A DNA stretch of 64,000 bases from Cupriavidus basilensis (GCF_008801925.2 NZ_CP062803.1:1736001-1800000), one strand, 5' to 3'. Counted from the stretch's first letter, positions 36,889 through 44,016 are shown. The notes: generated from the sequence alone by a model not told the origin. Program-made: numbers and translations.

Positions 36889-36917
36889 ATAATATTTGAT
36901 AAGTCAGATAAATTCAA
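36889..36917 (-). promoter_or_regulatory. marR promoter with operator in the spacer
   Basis: Minus-strand TTGAAT (36912-36917) and TATTAT (36889-36894) are separated by exactly 17 bp. The operator ATTTGA-TAAG-TCAGAT (36894-36909) fills the spacer. This is a textbook arrangement for repression by blocking polymerase. Confidence 0.78.
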
Positions 36918-36995
36918 GGCCGCATCTACATGGTTTGGCACGTGCGCAGAGGGCGGCCGGCAGGTTCCGAATGTGCCGATTGCCGGCGCGGATGG

Positions 36996-37862
36996 CTACG
37001 CGTTCACCCCGCGGCTGGCGAAGTACCGGGCCGGAGAATCGCCAAAGGCTCGGCGGAACATGGCGATGAAGTTGCTTGGCGTGGCGTAGCCCAGCGCCTG
37101 CGCAACGTCGCCCACGGCCTCGCCGCGCGCGAGCCGCTCCAGCGCCAGCGTGAGCCGGGCCTGCTGCCGCCAGTTGGCAAAGCTCAGGCCGGTCTCGCCC
37201 AGGAACAGGCGGGAAAGCGTACGCGCGGACAAGCCGGCCCAGGCCGCCCATTCCACCAGGCTGCGGTGGTCGTCGGGCTGTGCCAGGATGGCGTTGCTGA
37301 TCCGGCAGGCGCGCCGGTCGGTCGGCAGCGGCAGGTGCAGGGGTTGTTGTGGCGCCTGCCGGATCTCATCCAGCAGCACCGCAGTGATTCGCTCTTGTGC
37401 GGCGTCCAGCGTGAATGGCGAAGGCCACGACGCAGCGCGGCTGACGAGCGCGCGCATCACATCGCTGGTCCCTACCACGCAGGGCATGCTGGGCAGGTCC
37501 TGCGCCGCGGTGGGCGCGATCCACACATTCCAGCCGCTCAGCACGCCGCTGATCGTGACCCGGTGCATTTCTCCCGGCGGCATCCAGCCAGCTCGCTGGG
37601 CGGGCAGCAGCCAAGAGCCGCGCCGCGTGCGGACATGCACCAGGCCGTTGTCGATGCAGAACAGCTGGCCGCGCACGTGGCTGTGCCAGCCCAGCTCACG
37701 CGTGCCGAGCCGGAACTCGTTGTCCGCCTTGTCGGCGCCGCGCATGGCGATCAGGGCCGGGCCGTCCGGCCGCTCGCTGGCGTCGGCAAAGGCGGCCACG
37801 AGGCTTTCCGTATCTGCCGCCACGCTGACGGAAGCCGAGGGATGGGATGGGCGCGATGACAT
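36996..37862 (-). CDS. AraC-family transcriptional regulator with cupin sensor
   Basis: A 288-residue protein. The N-terminal cupin-like sensor (about 45-130) contains GWHSHVRGQLFCIDNGLVHV and AGWMPPGEMHRV. The C-terminal AraC domain carries two helix-turn-helices, with LVEWAAWAGLSARTLSRLF and VGDVAQALGYATPSNFIAMF, ending FGDSPARYF. It is divergent from the unknown gene and FAD monooxygenase, with a 7-bp inverted repeat between them. It probably activates that pair. The 138-bp gap to marR holds only the marR promoter. Confidence 0.9.
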   Translation of the reverse strand: MSSRPSHPSASVSVAADTESLVAAFADASERPDGPALIAMRGADKADNEFRLGTRELGWHSHVRGQLFCIDNGLVHVRTRRGSWLLPAQRAGWMPPGEMHRVTISGVLSGWNVWIAPTAAQDLPSMPCVVGTSDVMRALVSRAASWPSPFTLDAAQERITAVLLDEIRQAPQQPLHLPLPTDRRACRISNAILAQPDDHRSLVEWAAWAGLSARTLSRLFLGETGLSFANWRQQARLTLALERLARGEAVGDVAQALGYATPSNFIAMFRRAFGDSPARYFASRGVNA

Positions 37863-37885
37863 GGCTGGATTTCATTATTTATCGG

Positions 37886-37903
37886 CTTGATAACGATATC
37901 AAG
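37886..37903. promoter_or_regulatory. Inverted repeat in AraC/unknown-gene divergent promoter
   Basis: CTTGATA-ACGA-TATCAAG, a perfect 7-bp inverted repeat 24 bp from the araC-type gene start and 74 bp upstream of the divergent gene. It is a candidate operator for the AraC protein or another regulator. Confidence 0.5.
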
Positions 37904-37976
37904 TCTACCCGTTTGCGCCGGATACTTGCTGCCAAGGCGCTGCCATCCACACTTTCCCGCGCCGCAGGAGATCTAC

Positions 37977-38453
37977 ATGCAGACCGCAATCGCCGCCGTA
38001 GCGGCTACATCCGCAATACCCAACCTCCAGATTTACGATGCCAGCCGTTTTCCCATCGTGATCGGCCGCACGCAGGCCATGCAGGCGGGCTATGCAATCC
38101 AGTGGCGCGAGGAGATGACCGCGCTGGTCGAGCAGGGCCGGCCCTTTGTCCTGATTCATGACCAGCGGCCGGCGGAGGAAACGCAGGAGGACCGCAAGCA
38201 GCGCGCCTTGTGGCTGAAACAGTACAAGGCGCCGCTCGGCGCAGTATGCAGGGCGCTGATCCACATTGAGCCCGACCCGATCAGGCGGGCAGCGCTCAAG
38301 GCCCAGGCGTTGCTCGCCGTCAAGGCCTTCGGCATTCCCATGGCGATTTCCGCCACCATGTCCGACGCGCTTTCGCTGGCCGCGCGGGTGCTGGACGAGA
38401 CCACGCTGGATGCGTCCGCGGATGCGCAGGCACCCGGGGCAGCCGCGCGTTGA
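37977..38453 (+). CDS. Protein of unknown function, 158 residues
   Basis: A soluble-looking 158-residue protein beginning MQTAIAAVAATS; AGGAG 6 bp upstream fixes this start. The body has IYDASRFPIVIGRTQAMQAG, VEQGRPFVLIHDQRP, a basic QEDRKQRALWLKQYKAPLG and an alpha-helical C-terminus. The alternating beta/alpha pattern recalls STAS-like or SpoIIAA-like folds, but I cannot assign a family. It lies 19 bp upstream of the FAD monooxygenase and was probably transcribed with it. Confidence 0.7.
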   Translation: MQTAIAAVAATSAIPNLQIYDASRFPIVIGRTQAMQAGYAIQWREEMTALVEQGRPFVLIHDQRPAEETQEDRKQRALWLKQYKAPLGAVCRALIHIEPDPIRRAALKAQALLAVKAFGIPMAISATMSDALSLAARVLDETTLDASADAQAPGAAAR

Positions 38454-38472
38454 GCGCTTCAGAACCAACGTC

Positions 38473-39750
38473 ATGGCCCAAACCGCGAAATTCTCCGTGT
38501 CTATGAAACCACTGCACATCACCATCGTTGGCGCCGGCCTGGGAGGCTTATGCCTGGCGCAAGGGCTCAAGCAGCGGGGCATTGCCTTCGATGTGTACGA
38601 GCGCGATGCCGCGCTGGCCAGCCGTACGCAGGGCTACCGCATCCGGATCGACCACGCGGGTCAGCAGGCCTTGAAGGGCTGCCTGCCGGCGGCGTTGTTC
38701 AGCGTGTTCCAGTTGACCAGCGCCATCCCCGTCGCTGGCGTCAACGTAGTGGACACTGGCCTCGAGGCCGTCAGCGGCAGGTGGGTGGAGTCGTGGCGGC
38801 GTGCCCGTGGCGATGCGCCCGCCGCAGCGCAAGCAGAAGCAGAAGCGCAAGCCGAGGCGCAGGCGGAAGACCTGAGCGTGAATCGCCAGACGCTGCGCGA
38901 AGTCCTGATGCATGGCATCGAGGATCGGGTGCATTTCGGCAAGGCGTTCGTGCGTTACCGTGAAGACGAAGACGCGCGCGTGCAAACGGGCTTCTCCGAT
39001 GGTTCATCCGCCTTCTCGGACCTGCTCGTCGCGGCGGATGGCATTAATTCAAGGGTGCGCCGACGGCGCCTGCCGGACGCGGCACCGGCCGATACCGGGT
39101 TTGCCTGCCTCTACGGCAAGACCGATCCCACGCCTGCCACGCTGGAGCGGCTCTCCGGCTTGCTGCCGGCCAGGACGTCGATCGTCTTTGGCGATGGCCT
39201 GGCCGTCATCATCGATCCGATGCGGTTCCGCCCGCCGCCCGCGGGGTACCGCCTGAACATGCCTGGCGACTACCTCTACTGGGCCATCGTCGGCGCGCGC
39301 GAAACCCTTGGCATCGGTTGGGAAGCCGGGGATGCGTTGCAACAGGACGCGCTTGCCGCGCGCCTCGAACGCATCACGGCGCGATGGCATGCCGGCCTGC
39401 GCCCGCTGTTCCAGCAGAGCGATCGTGCCTCGCTGGCCATGGTGCCCGTCAGGACGGCCGATGTGCCCGCTGCCTGGCCAAGCAGTGCCGTCACGGTGCT
39501 GGGAGACGCCATCCATGCCATGAGCCCGGCCGGCGGCCTGGGGGCAAACACGGCGCTGCACGATGCGCTCCTGCTATCGCGGCAGCTGGGCGAGGCCGCC
39601 GCCGGCCGCCGTTCGCTGCGGGCGGCCATTGGCGGCTACGAAACCGCGATGCGGGAATACAGCGCGCGCGCCATCCTGGCGTCGCAGCGTGGGACAGAGG
39701 TGTTGCTGGGCGCCAGCGGCTGGCAAGCGGAGCGGGTCCTGGCCGGCTAG
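38473..39750 (+). CDS. FAD-dependent monooxygenase (PheA/TetX-like)
   Basis: A 425-residue class-A flavoprotein hydroxylase. The FAD motif VGAGLGGLCLAQGLKQRG is at about residues 15-33. The DG-type LLVAADGINSRVR follows in the middle, and TVLGDAIHAMSPAGGLGANTAL gives the second FAD motif. Family members hydroxylate aromatic or polyketide substrates with NAD(P)H and oxygen. An inserted Ala-Gln-Glu repeat at about 38820-38872 looks like a low-complexity linker. The start is uncertain: ATG at 38503 (MKPLHITIVG) would remove ten residues, and neither has a clear ribosome-binding site. Confidence 0.85.
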   Translation: MAQTAKFSVSMKPLHITIVGAGLGGLCLAQGLKQRGIAFDVYERDAALASRTQGYRIRIDHAGQQALKGCLPAALFSVFQLTSAIPVAGVNVVDTGLEAVSGRWVESWRRARGDAPAAAQAEAEAQAEAQAEDLSVNRQTLREVLMHGIEDRVHFGKAFVRYREDEDARVQTGFSDGSSAFSDLLVAADGINSRVRRRRLPDAAPADTGFACLYGKTDPTPATLERLSGLLPARTSIVFGDGLAVIIDPMRFRPPPAGYRLNMPGDYLYWAIVGARETLGIGWEAGDALQQDALAARLERITARWHAGLRPLFQQSDRASLAMVPVRTADVPAAWPSSAVTVLGDAIHAMSPAGGLGANTALHDALLLSRQLGEAAAGRRSLRAAIGGYETAMREYSARAILASQRGTEVLLGASGWQAERVLAG

Positions 39751-39933
39751 GCATGGAGATTGGGCAAGCGGGTGGCGTGACCTCGCGCAGACAAGCGCAC
39801 CCCGCGCGGCCAAGCGAAGGGGCCGCGCGCGGTTGCCGCTGCAAAGGTCCGAACCCGGGGCGCTATTGCCCAAGCGCGAGGATTGCCATGCGGCGGCGCG
39901 GCAACCTGGGTGGCCGCGCCTTTGGGCTGCTCG

Positions 39934-40257
39934 CTACTTCGATTTCGCGCCGTCCGTGTATGGGTCGGCCTTGCCGGCCTTCGCGCCATCCGTATAGGGA
40001 TCGGCCTTGCCGGCCTTGGCCCCGTCCGTGTAGGGATCGGGCTTGCCTTGCGTGGCATTCAGGTCCATTTGCGTGGATTGCTTCGCACCATCCGTGTACG
40101 GATCGAACTTGCCGGTTTTCGCCCCGTCCGTATAGGGATCGGCCTTGCCGGCCTTGGCCCCGTCGGTGTACGGGTCGAACTTCTTCTGCTGGCCATAGCT
40201 CAAGCCTGAAGCCGTTGCGGCGGCGACAAGTAACGTCAACGTGAGTACTCTGCGCAT
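39934..40257 (-). CDS. Exported DPYTDGAK-repeat protein (107 residues)
   Basis: A signal peptide (about residues 1-22) is followed by a mature protein made almost only of six copies of DPYTDGAK, starting at residues 28, 40, 52, 74, 86 and 98. The period is 12 residues (DPYTDGAKAGKA), with a ten-residue linker after the third. At DNA level this is a 36-bp repeat. GGAG lies 8 bp upstream of the ATG. I recognise no family and no catalytic residues. It is divergent from a larger protein with the related repeat, across a 573-bp control region. The repeat is rich in Asp, Lys, Gly and Tyr, so ion, polymer or cell-wall binding is possible but unproven. Confidence 0.85.
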   Translation of the reverse strand: MRRVLTLTLLVAAATASGLSYGQQKKFDPYTDGAKAGKADPYTDGAKTGKFDPYTDGAKQSTQMDLNATQGKPDPYTDGAKAGKADPYTDGAKAGKADPYTDGAKSK

Positions 40258-40598
40258 CTCTTGCTCCGGTGGTAAGGAGGTGGTCGCCTATGGTTCAGCG
40301 AGGGCGCGCCCGGTCACAGGCCGGCCGGAATAGCCGGCATCTGCGCCACGCCTGGCAAGCTGGGGCGGTAACCTCGGTGGGCCAGCGGGGCACGCAAGTC
40401 AAGGCAGGCCAGGGCGCATGAGAACTCGCCCCCGTCTGCCTATGCTGCGTCCCGCGCAGTTCATCCTAGGAGTGAATCCGGAGAGGCCGTAGTAAAACGT
40501 TGTAAATCCTTGTTGCGCTTTTTCCTTTCGGCCGCGCCACGTCCCATGTGCGCTTTGCGCGGTATCTTGGCCTTCTGGCATCCGATCTGAAAAACTCC

Positions 40599-40627
40599 TT
40601 GACTGTCTATCTACCAGTAGATAATAT
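40599..40627 (+). promoter_or_regulatory. Promoter P1 with TetR-type operator
   Basis: TTGACT (40599-40604), 17-bp spacer, TAATAT (40622-40627). The spacer is covered by TATCTAC-CA-GTAGATA (40608-40623), an inverted repeat that recurs in two other promoters nearby. Transcription would start near 40634. Confidence 0.75.
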
Positions 40628-40633
40628 TCACGA

Positions 40634-40718
40634 CATGGAAGCCGCTGCTCCGCCCCAGCAAGAAAGCTGAAGCAGGAAAGAGGATCCAGCGCATCACCCG
40701 GGGAATCCCCGTTTTTTT
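40634..40718 (+). ncRNA. Possible short terminated transcript (sRNA or leader)
   Basis: Downstream of P1, a hairpin CGGGG-AAT-CCCCG is followed directly by seven T (stem-loop 40699-40711, T-run 40712-40718). This predicts an RNA of about 85 nt. The only open frame in it is an 11-codon ATG-TGA (40635-40670) without a ribosome-binding site. It could be a small RNA or an attenuated leader ahead of the repeat gene. The stem is only 5 bp, so termination may be partial. Confidence 0.4.
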
Positions 40719-40746
40719 GGCTGGCTTATCTATCTACTGGTAGATA
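40717..40746 (+). promoter_or_regulatory. Promoter P2 with TetR-type operator
   Basis: TTGGCT (40717-40722), 18-bp spacer, TAGATA (40741-40746). The operator TATCTAC-TG-GTAGATA (40731-40746) overlaps spacer and -10. The same -35, spacing and operator offset are found before the TetR gene. It would drive the exported repeat-protein gene starting at 40831. Confidence 0.7.
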
Positions 40747-40830
40747 ACTAGCAAGAGAAGCGAAGGGTTCCAAAGCGTACCGATTCGATTCCGCCCAAGC
40801 GCGGGTCCTCAAATGGAAATGGAGAACATC

Positions 40831-41343
40831 ATGACCTCGAACCTCTTCGCCAAGAGCCTGATCACCGCCGCCGCCCTGGCTGCCGCGTTCGTTGCCGGCA
40901 CCGCCCAGGCTTCGGGCCCGAAGGACAGCACGTTCTCGGGTGACAAGTACGGCTACGTGTTCCGCACCACCACGCCCGACGCCTTCACCGATGGCGCGCG
41001 CAGCGGCAAGTTCGACCCATTCACCGAAGGCGCACGTGTTGGCAAGGCTGACCCGTACACGGACGGTGCCCGCGTTGTTGCCGGCCTGGATCGTAGCGGC
41101 GTGTCGGCCAGCCCGGCCCGCAGTGTTGACGCTTATACCGATGGCGCGCGCAGCGGCAAGTTCGACCCGTTCACCGAAGGCGCACGCGTTGGCAAGGCTG
41201 ATCCGTACACGGATGGTGCCCGCGTTGTTGCCGGCCTGGATCGTAGCGGCGTGTCGGCCAGCCCGGCCCGCAGCGTGGACGCCTACACCGATGGCGCGCG
41301 CGGCGGCAAGTTCGACGTGTTCAGCGAAGGCGCCAATGCCTGA
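40831..41343 (+). CDS. Exported DPYTDGAR-repeat protein (170 residues)
   Basis: The signal peptide MTSNLFAKSL... is cleaved after AQA (residue 27). The mature chain has a 50-residue unit present twice and partly a third time. Each unit holds three 12-residue repeats (D-x-[FY]-T-[DE]-GAR-x-GK), starting at residues 50, 62, 74, 100, 112, 124, 150 and 162, and an 18-residue spacer VVAGLDRSGVSASPARSV. The start at 40831 is set by GGAG 7 bp upstream; an ATG at 40813 is in frame but poorly placed. It is the larger relative of the divergent gene. Function unknown. Expression is probably under the local TetR protein. Confidence 0.85.
   Translation: MTSNLFAKSLITAAALAAAFVAGTAQASGPKDSTFSGDKYGYVFRTTTPDAFTDGARSGKFDPFTEGARVGKADPYTDGARVVAGLDRSGVSASPARSVDAYTDGARSGKFDPFTEGARVGKADPYTDGARVVAGLDRSGVSASPARSVDAYTDGARGGKFDVFSEGANA
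40978..41343 (+). repeat. 150-bp tandem repeat within the repeat-protein gene
   Basis: Units begin at 40978, 41128 and 41278 (the third is cut off after 66 bp by the gene end). The two full copies differ by only a few mostly silent changes, so the duplication is recent or homogenised. Each contains three 36-bp sub-repeats. Confidence 0.93.
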
Positions 41344-41432
41344 GTGCGGCAAGGGCATCCCGGCGATCGCCGCCTGGATGTCCGATGGCGGTTGGGAAAC
41401 AGAATGAGAATGAAACAGAGTAGGGGTGCATC

Positions 41433-41534
41433 ATGAGTTTACGAGACAGCTTCCTGATCCTGGCCGGCTGGGTGGTTCTGTGCGTTGCCAGTGGCTCTGC
41501 CATCACCGCGGTGGCGCAAGTGCTCCCGGCGTGA
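41433..41534 (+). CDS. 33-residue single-span membrane peptide
   Basis: An ATG with AGGGG 6 bp upstream opens a 33-codon frame: a short charged start MSLRDS, then one hydrophobic helix (about residues 7-29) and a PA C-terminus. It lies 89 bp after the repeat-protein gene and 120 bp before the TetR gene on the same strand. Its good ribosome-binding site, hydrophobic helix with an N-terminal Arg, and place between co-regulated genes suggest a real small membrane protein. It resembles no family I know. A cleavable signal is less likely, as almost nothing would remain. Confidence 0.6.
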   Translation: MSLRDSFLILAGWVVLCVASGSAITAVAQVLPA

Positions 41535-41614
41535 GCCGCCAAAGGGCGGCGATAAGCGCAATGAAGGCGTAACTTAGGGGCAACTAAGCCGGCTTGTTGC
41601 GACCGCACACGAAA

Positions 41615-41644
41615 TTGGCTTGAGGATCTATCGATAGGTAGATA
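41615..41644 (+). promoter_or_regulatory. tetR promoter with TetR-type operator
   Basis: TTGGCT (41615-41620), 18-bp spacer, TAGATA (41639-41644), with operator-like TATCGATAGGTAGATA (41629-41644; two mismatches to the other sites). The predicted start of transcription is only a few bases before the ATG at 41655, so the message would be almost leaderless. Confidence 0.68.
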
Positions 41645-41654
41645 AGATCGCGCT

Positions 41655-42221
41655 ATGAAAACGCAATCCGTACGCGAACAACTGCTCGAACACACGCTGG
41701 TGCTTATCCGCCGGCGCGGCTTCAATGGTTTCAGCTATCGCGACCTGGCCGAGCTGGTCGGCGTGAAGACGTCGAGCATCCATTACTACTTCCCCGCCAA
41801 GGGCGACCTGGTGCTGGAGGCGGTGAAGGAATACAGCGCCCGCATCTCCGAGCGGCTGCGCAGCGTGGATTCGTCGCTTTCCCCTGCCGCGCAGGCCGAG
41901 GGCTACCTCAACTTCCTGCGGACCGCGGCCTGCGGCGACCAGATCTGCCTAGCGGGCATGTTGTCCACTGAGACGCTATGCCTGCCGGAGGCGGTCCACG
42001 CCGAACTCAAGGCGTTCTACCGCATGAACGAGAACTGGCTGACGGGGCTGATCGAGCGCGCGCAGAAGGAATACGGCAAGGTCTACCCGGTGACGCCTCG
42101 CGCACTGGCGCAGGTGATCTACGGCGCGCTGCAGAACGGCTTGATCGTTGCGCGGCTGTTTGGGGCGCCTGAGCGGCTGGAGTCCGCCGCCGAGCTGCTG
42201 ATGGCTTCGGTATCCAAGTAG
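41655..42221 (+). CDS. TetR/AcrR-family repressor
   Basis: A 188-residue regulator. The N-terminal helix-turn-helix shows TLVLIRRRGFNGFSYRDLAELVGVKTSSIHYYFPAKGDLV (residues about 14-55), close to the AcuR/YxaF-type TetR group. The C-terminal ligand domain has CLAGMLSTETLCLPEAV with two cysteines and ALAQVIYGALQNGLIVARLFG. Three copies of a TATCTAC-N2-GTAGATA motif lie in promoters of this gene and the repeat-protein genes. It is therefore the probable repressor of the locus and of itself. A strong terminator follows. Confidence 0.93.
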   Translation: MKTQSVREQLLEHTLVLIRRRGFNGFSYRDLAELVGVKTSSIHYYFPAKGDLVLEAVKEYSARISERLRSVDSSLSPAAQAEGYLNFLRTAACGDQICLAGMLSTETLCLPEAVHAELKAFYRMNENWLTGLIERAQKEYGKVYPVTPRALAQVIYGALQNGLIVARLFGAPERLESAAELLMASVSK

Positions 42222-42258
42222 GACGAACAAGCAGCGCGCCGCTGGCTCCCGGCATGTG

Positions 42259-42288
42259 AAAAAGCCGACCTGACGAGGTCGGCTTTTT
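42259..42288. terminator. Intrinsic terminator after the tetR gene
   Basis: AAAAAGCCGACCT-GACG-AGGTCGGCTTTTT, a 13-bp perfect stem with A and T arms. It lies between tetR and the convergent Nudix-MBL gene and can work in both directions. Confidence 0.92.
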
Positions 42289-42309
42289 GTTTGCATCGCG
42301 CGCCGCGCT

Positions 42310-44016
42310 TCAGCCGGCTGCGCTCTCCAGCACCTGCCACTTCTCGTCGGACTCCTGCACGCGTTCGTCCTGCACCAGCTTGAGCAGGTGCGCCAGCAGC
42401 GAGCGCTTTGCCACGGGGAGCATGCGTTCCGGCACGTCGTCGTAGACGCGCAGGAGCAGGGCGTCGATGCTGGTTTCGCCGAGCGCTCGCAGCGCGTTGA
42501 GCACCTTTGCCTCGCGCTGCATGCGATGGCGGATCAAGGTGCGGATGGCGTCGGCGGGCCGGGGCATCAGGAAGCCGTGGCCGGGTGCGAGCCACTCCAG
42601 GTCTTCGTCCTGCAACGCGGTGAGCGAGGCCAGGTACGCGCGCATGTCACCGTCGGGCGGATTGATCACGACGGTGGATCCCTGCATCACATGGTCGCCA
42701 GTGAACAAGGTCTTCTCTTCCTCAAGCAGGAAGCAAAGATGATTGGATGCATGCCCCGGCGTGTGGACGACGCGCAGCGTGCAGCCTTCGCCCAGCGCCA
42801 GGCGCTCGCCGTGCACCAGGATGCGCCCGGGCTGGAAGGTCTGGTCCTGGCGTGGCGTCTGCGGCGCGGGTCGGCCCAGCACCGCCGCGCCGGTGGCGGC
42901 CTTGAGCCTGGATGTCGCCGGCGAGTGGTCGATGTGGGTGTGGGTGGCCAGGATCCAGCGGATCGGGCCGGGCGCGGCCGCCAGCACGGCGTCCACATGG
43001 GCTTCGTCGTCGGGGCCCGGATCGATCACGGCCCATTCGTTGCGCGTGGGATCGCCCACAAAGTACGTATTGGTGCCGGGTCCGGTCATCACGCTGCCAT
43101 TGCCGGCCGTGACGCGCCAGATGCGTTCGGACAGGCGCACCGCGGCGCCGGTCGCTAGCTCATAGCGCGCATGGCCCTGGCCTTGCGGGTCGATGCGCTC
43201 GATCTCGGCATAGGCGGGCTCGCTGGGCAGCACGGGCCGCAGGCCGCCACTGCCCTGGGCCAGGCGGGGCATGACGCGCGCAATGTCGCGCAACTGTGCC
43301 GCGTGGTCAAAGCAGGCCTGGGCGGTGTCGAAGCGGGCAATCGACGCCAGCGTGCGCCGCGTGACGGCCACCAGCTTCAGGCCGCGCGCCGGATCGATGG
43401 CATCGCCTGGGCGTATCCAGAGATGCTCTACGGCCTCGTCGCCATCGTGCGTGGCGGACTGGCCGGCGGGCGCCACGGCCACGAAAAAGCGCGTGTCGAA
43501 GCGCTTGGGCAAGCCAGGTGGCGTCAGCCAGTGGCTGTGATATGCCAGGCGGTCCACCGCCAGGCGCACGCCAAGCCGCTCGCAGAGCTGCGCCATGCCC
43601 GGTCCACCGCTGCGCGCCGACTGCCGCAGCCATGCCTGCTGCGTGGCATCGAGCGTGTCCAGCGCGATCAGCTTGCCATCGGTATCGCTTGCAAACAGCA
43701 GGCCGGCTTCCTCGAAACACTCGCGCACGGCTGCCAGGTAGAAATCCAGGCCGCCATCAGGCAGCTTGAGACGAGCGCTGGCCACGGCATCATCCAGGCC
43801 GGTGCAGGCATCGCGCAGGGTTTTGTCCTGGGGGTCGAGCGTGCCGCCGGGAAAGACGAAGGCGCCGCTGCTGCGGTCGTCGTTGCGCTCGGGGCGGCGC
43901 ACCAGCAGCACTTCCATGCCGGCCGCGCCATCGCGCACTACCAGGATGCTTGCGGCCTGGCGCAGGGAGGGGGGGCGTGAGGGAGGCGGGCTTCCGCTCT
44001 GTTCTTGTTCGCGCAT
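42310..44016 (-). CDS. Nudix hydrolase-metallo-beta-lactamase fusion protein
   Basis: A 568-residue protein of two enzyme domains. The N-terminal Nudix domain (about 20-270) has FVFPGGTLDP and, after an insertion of about 35 residues, FYLAAVRECFEEAGLLF; a split Nudix box of this kind is known from NUDT19-like enzymes. The C-terminal metallo-beta-lactamase domain (about 290-560) has THTHIDHSPA, HTPGHASNHLCF, FTGDHVM and a winged-helix end as in LACTB2 relatives. The likely chemistry is cleavage of a CoA- or nucleoside-diphosphate-linked compound plus a thioester/phosphoester hydrolysis. The pairing of substrates is unknown. It stands alone. Confidence 0.88.
   Translation of the reverse strand: MREQEQSGSPPPSRPPSLRQAASILVVRDGAAGMEVLLVRRPERNDDRSSGAFVFPGGTLDPQDKTLRDACTGLDDAVASARLKLPDGGLDFYLAAVRECFEEAGLLFASDTDGKLIALDTLDATQQAWLRQSARSGGPGMAQLCERLGVRLAVDRLAYHSHWLTPPGLPKRFDTRFFVAVAPAGQSATHDGDEAVEHLWIRPGDAIDPARGLKLVAVTRRTLASIARFDTAQACFDHAAQLRDIARVMPRLAQGSGGLRPVLPSEPAYAEIERIDPQGQGHARYELATGAAVRLSERIWRVTAGNGSVMTGPGTNTYFVGDPTRNEWAVIDPGPDDEAHVDAVLAAAPGPIRWILATHTHIDHSPATSRLKAATGAAVLGRPAPQTPRQDQTFQPGRILVHGERLALGEGCTLRVVHTPGHASNHLCFLLEEEKTLFTGDHVMQGSTVVINPPDGDMRAYLASLTALQDEDLEWLAPGHGFLMPRPADAIRTLIRHRMQREAKVLNALRALGETSIDALLLRVYDDVPERMLPVAKRSLLAHLLKLVQDERVQESDEKWQVLESAAG

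Noticed and set aside
38820..38872. Ala-Gln-Glu repeat in the FAD monooxygenase as a mobile or phase-variable element
   Set aside because: Short, imperfect and in frame; most simply a low-complexity linker.
39946..40190. 36-bp direct repeats resembling a CRISPR period
   Set aside because: Units are contiguous, without unique spacers, and encode the DPYTDGAK repeats in frame after a signal peptide.
40635..40670. An 11-codon leader peptide frame in the predicted short RNA
   Set aside because: ATG lacks a ribosome-binding site and the peptide has no run of regulatory codons.
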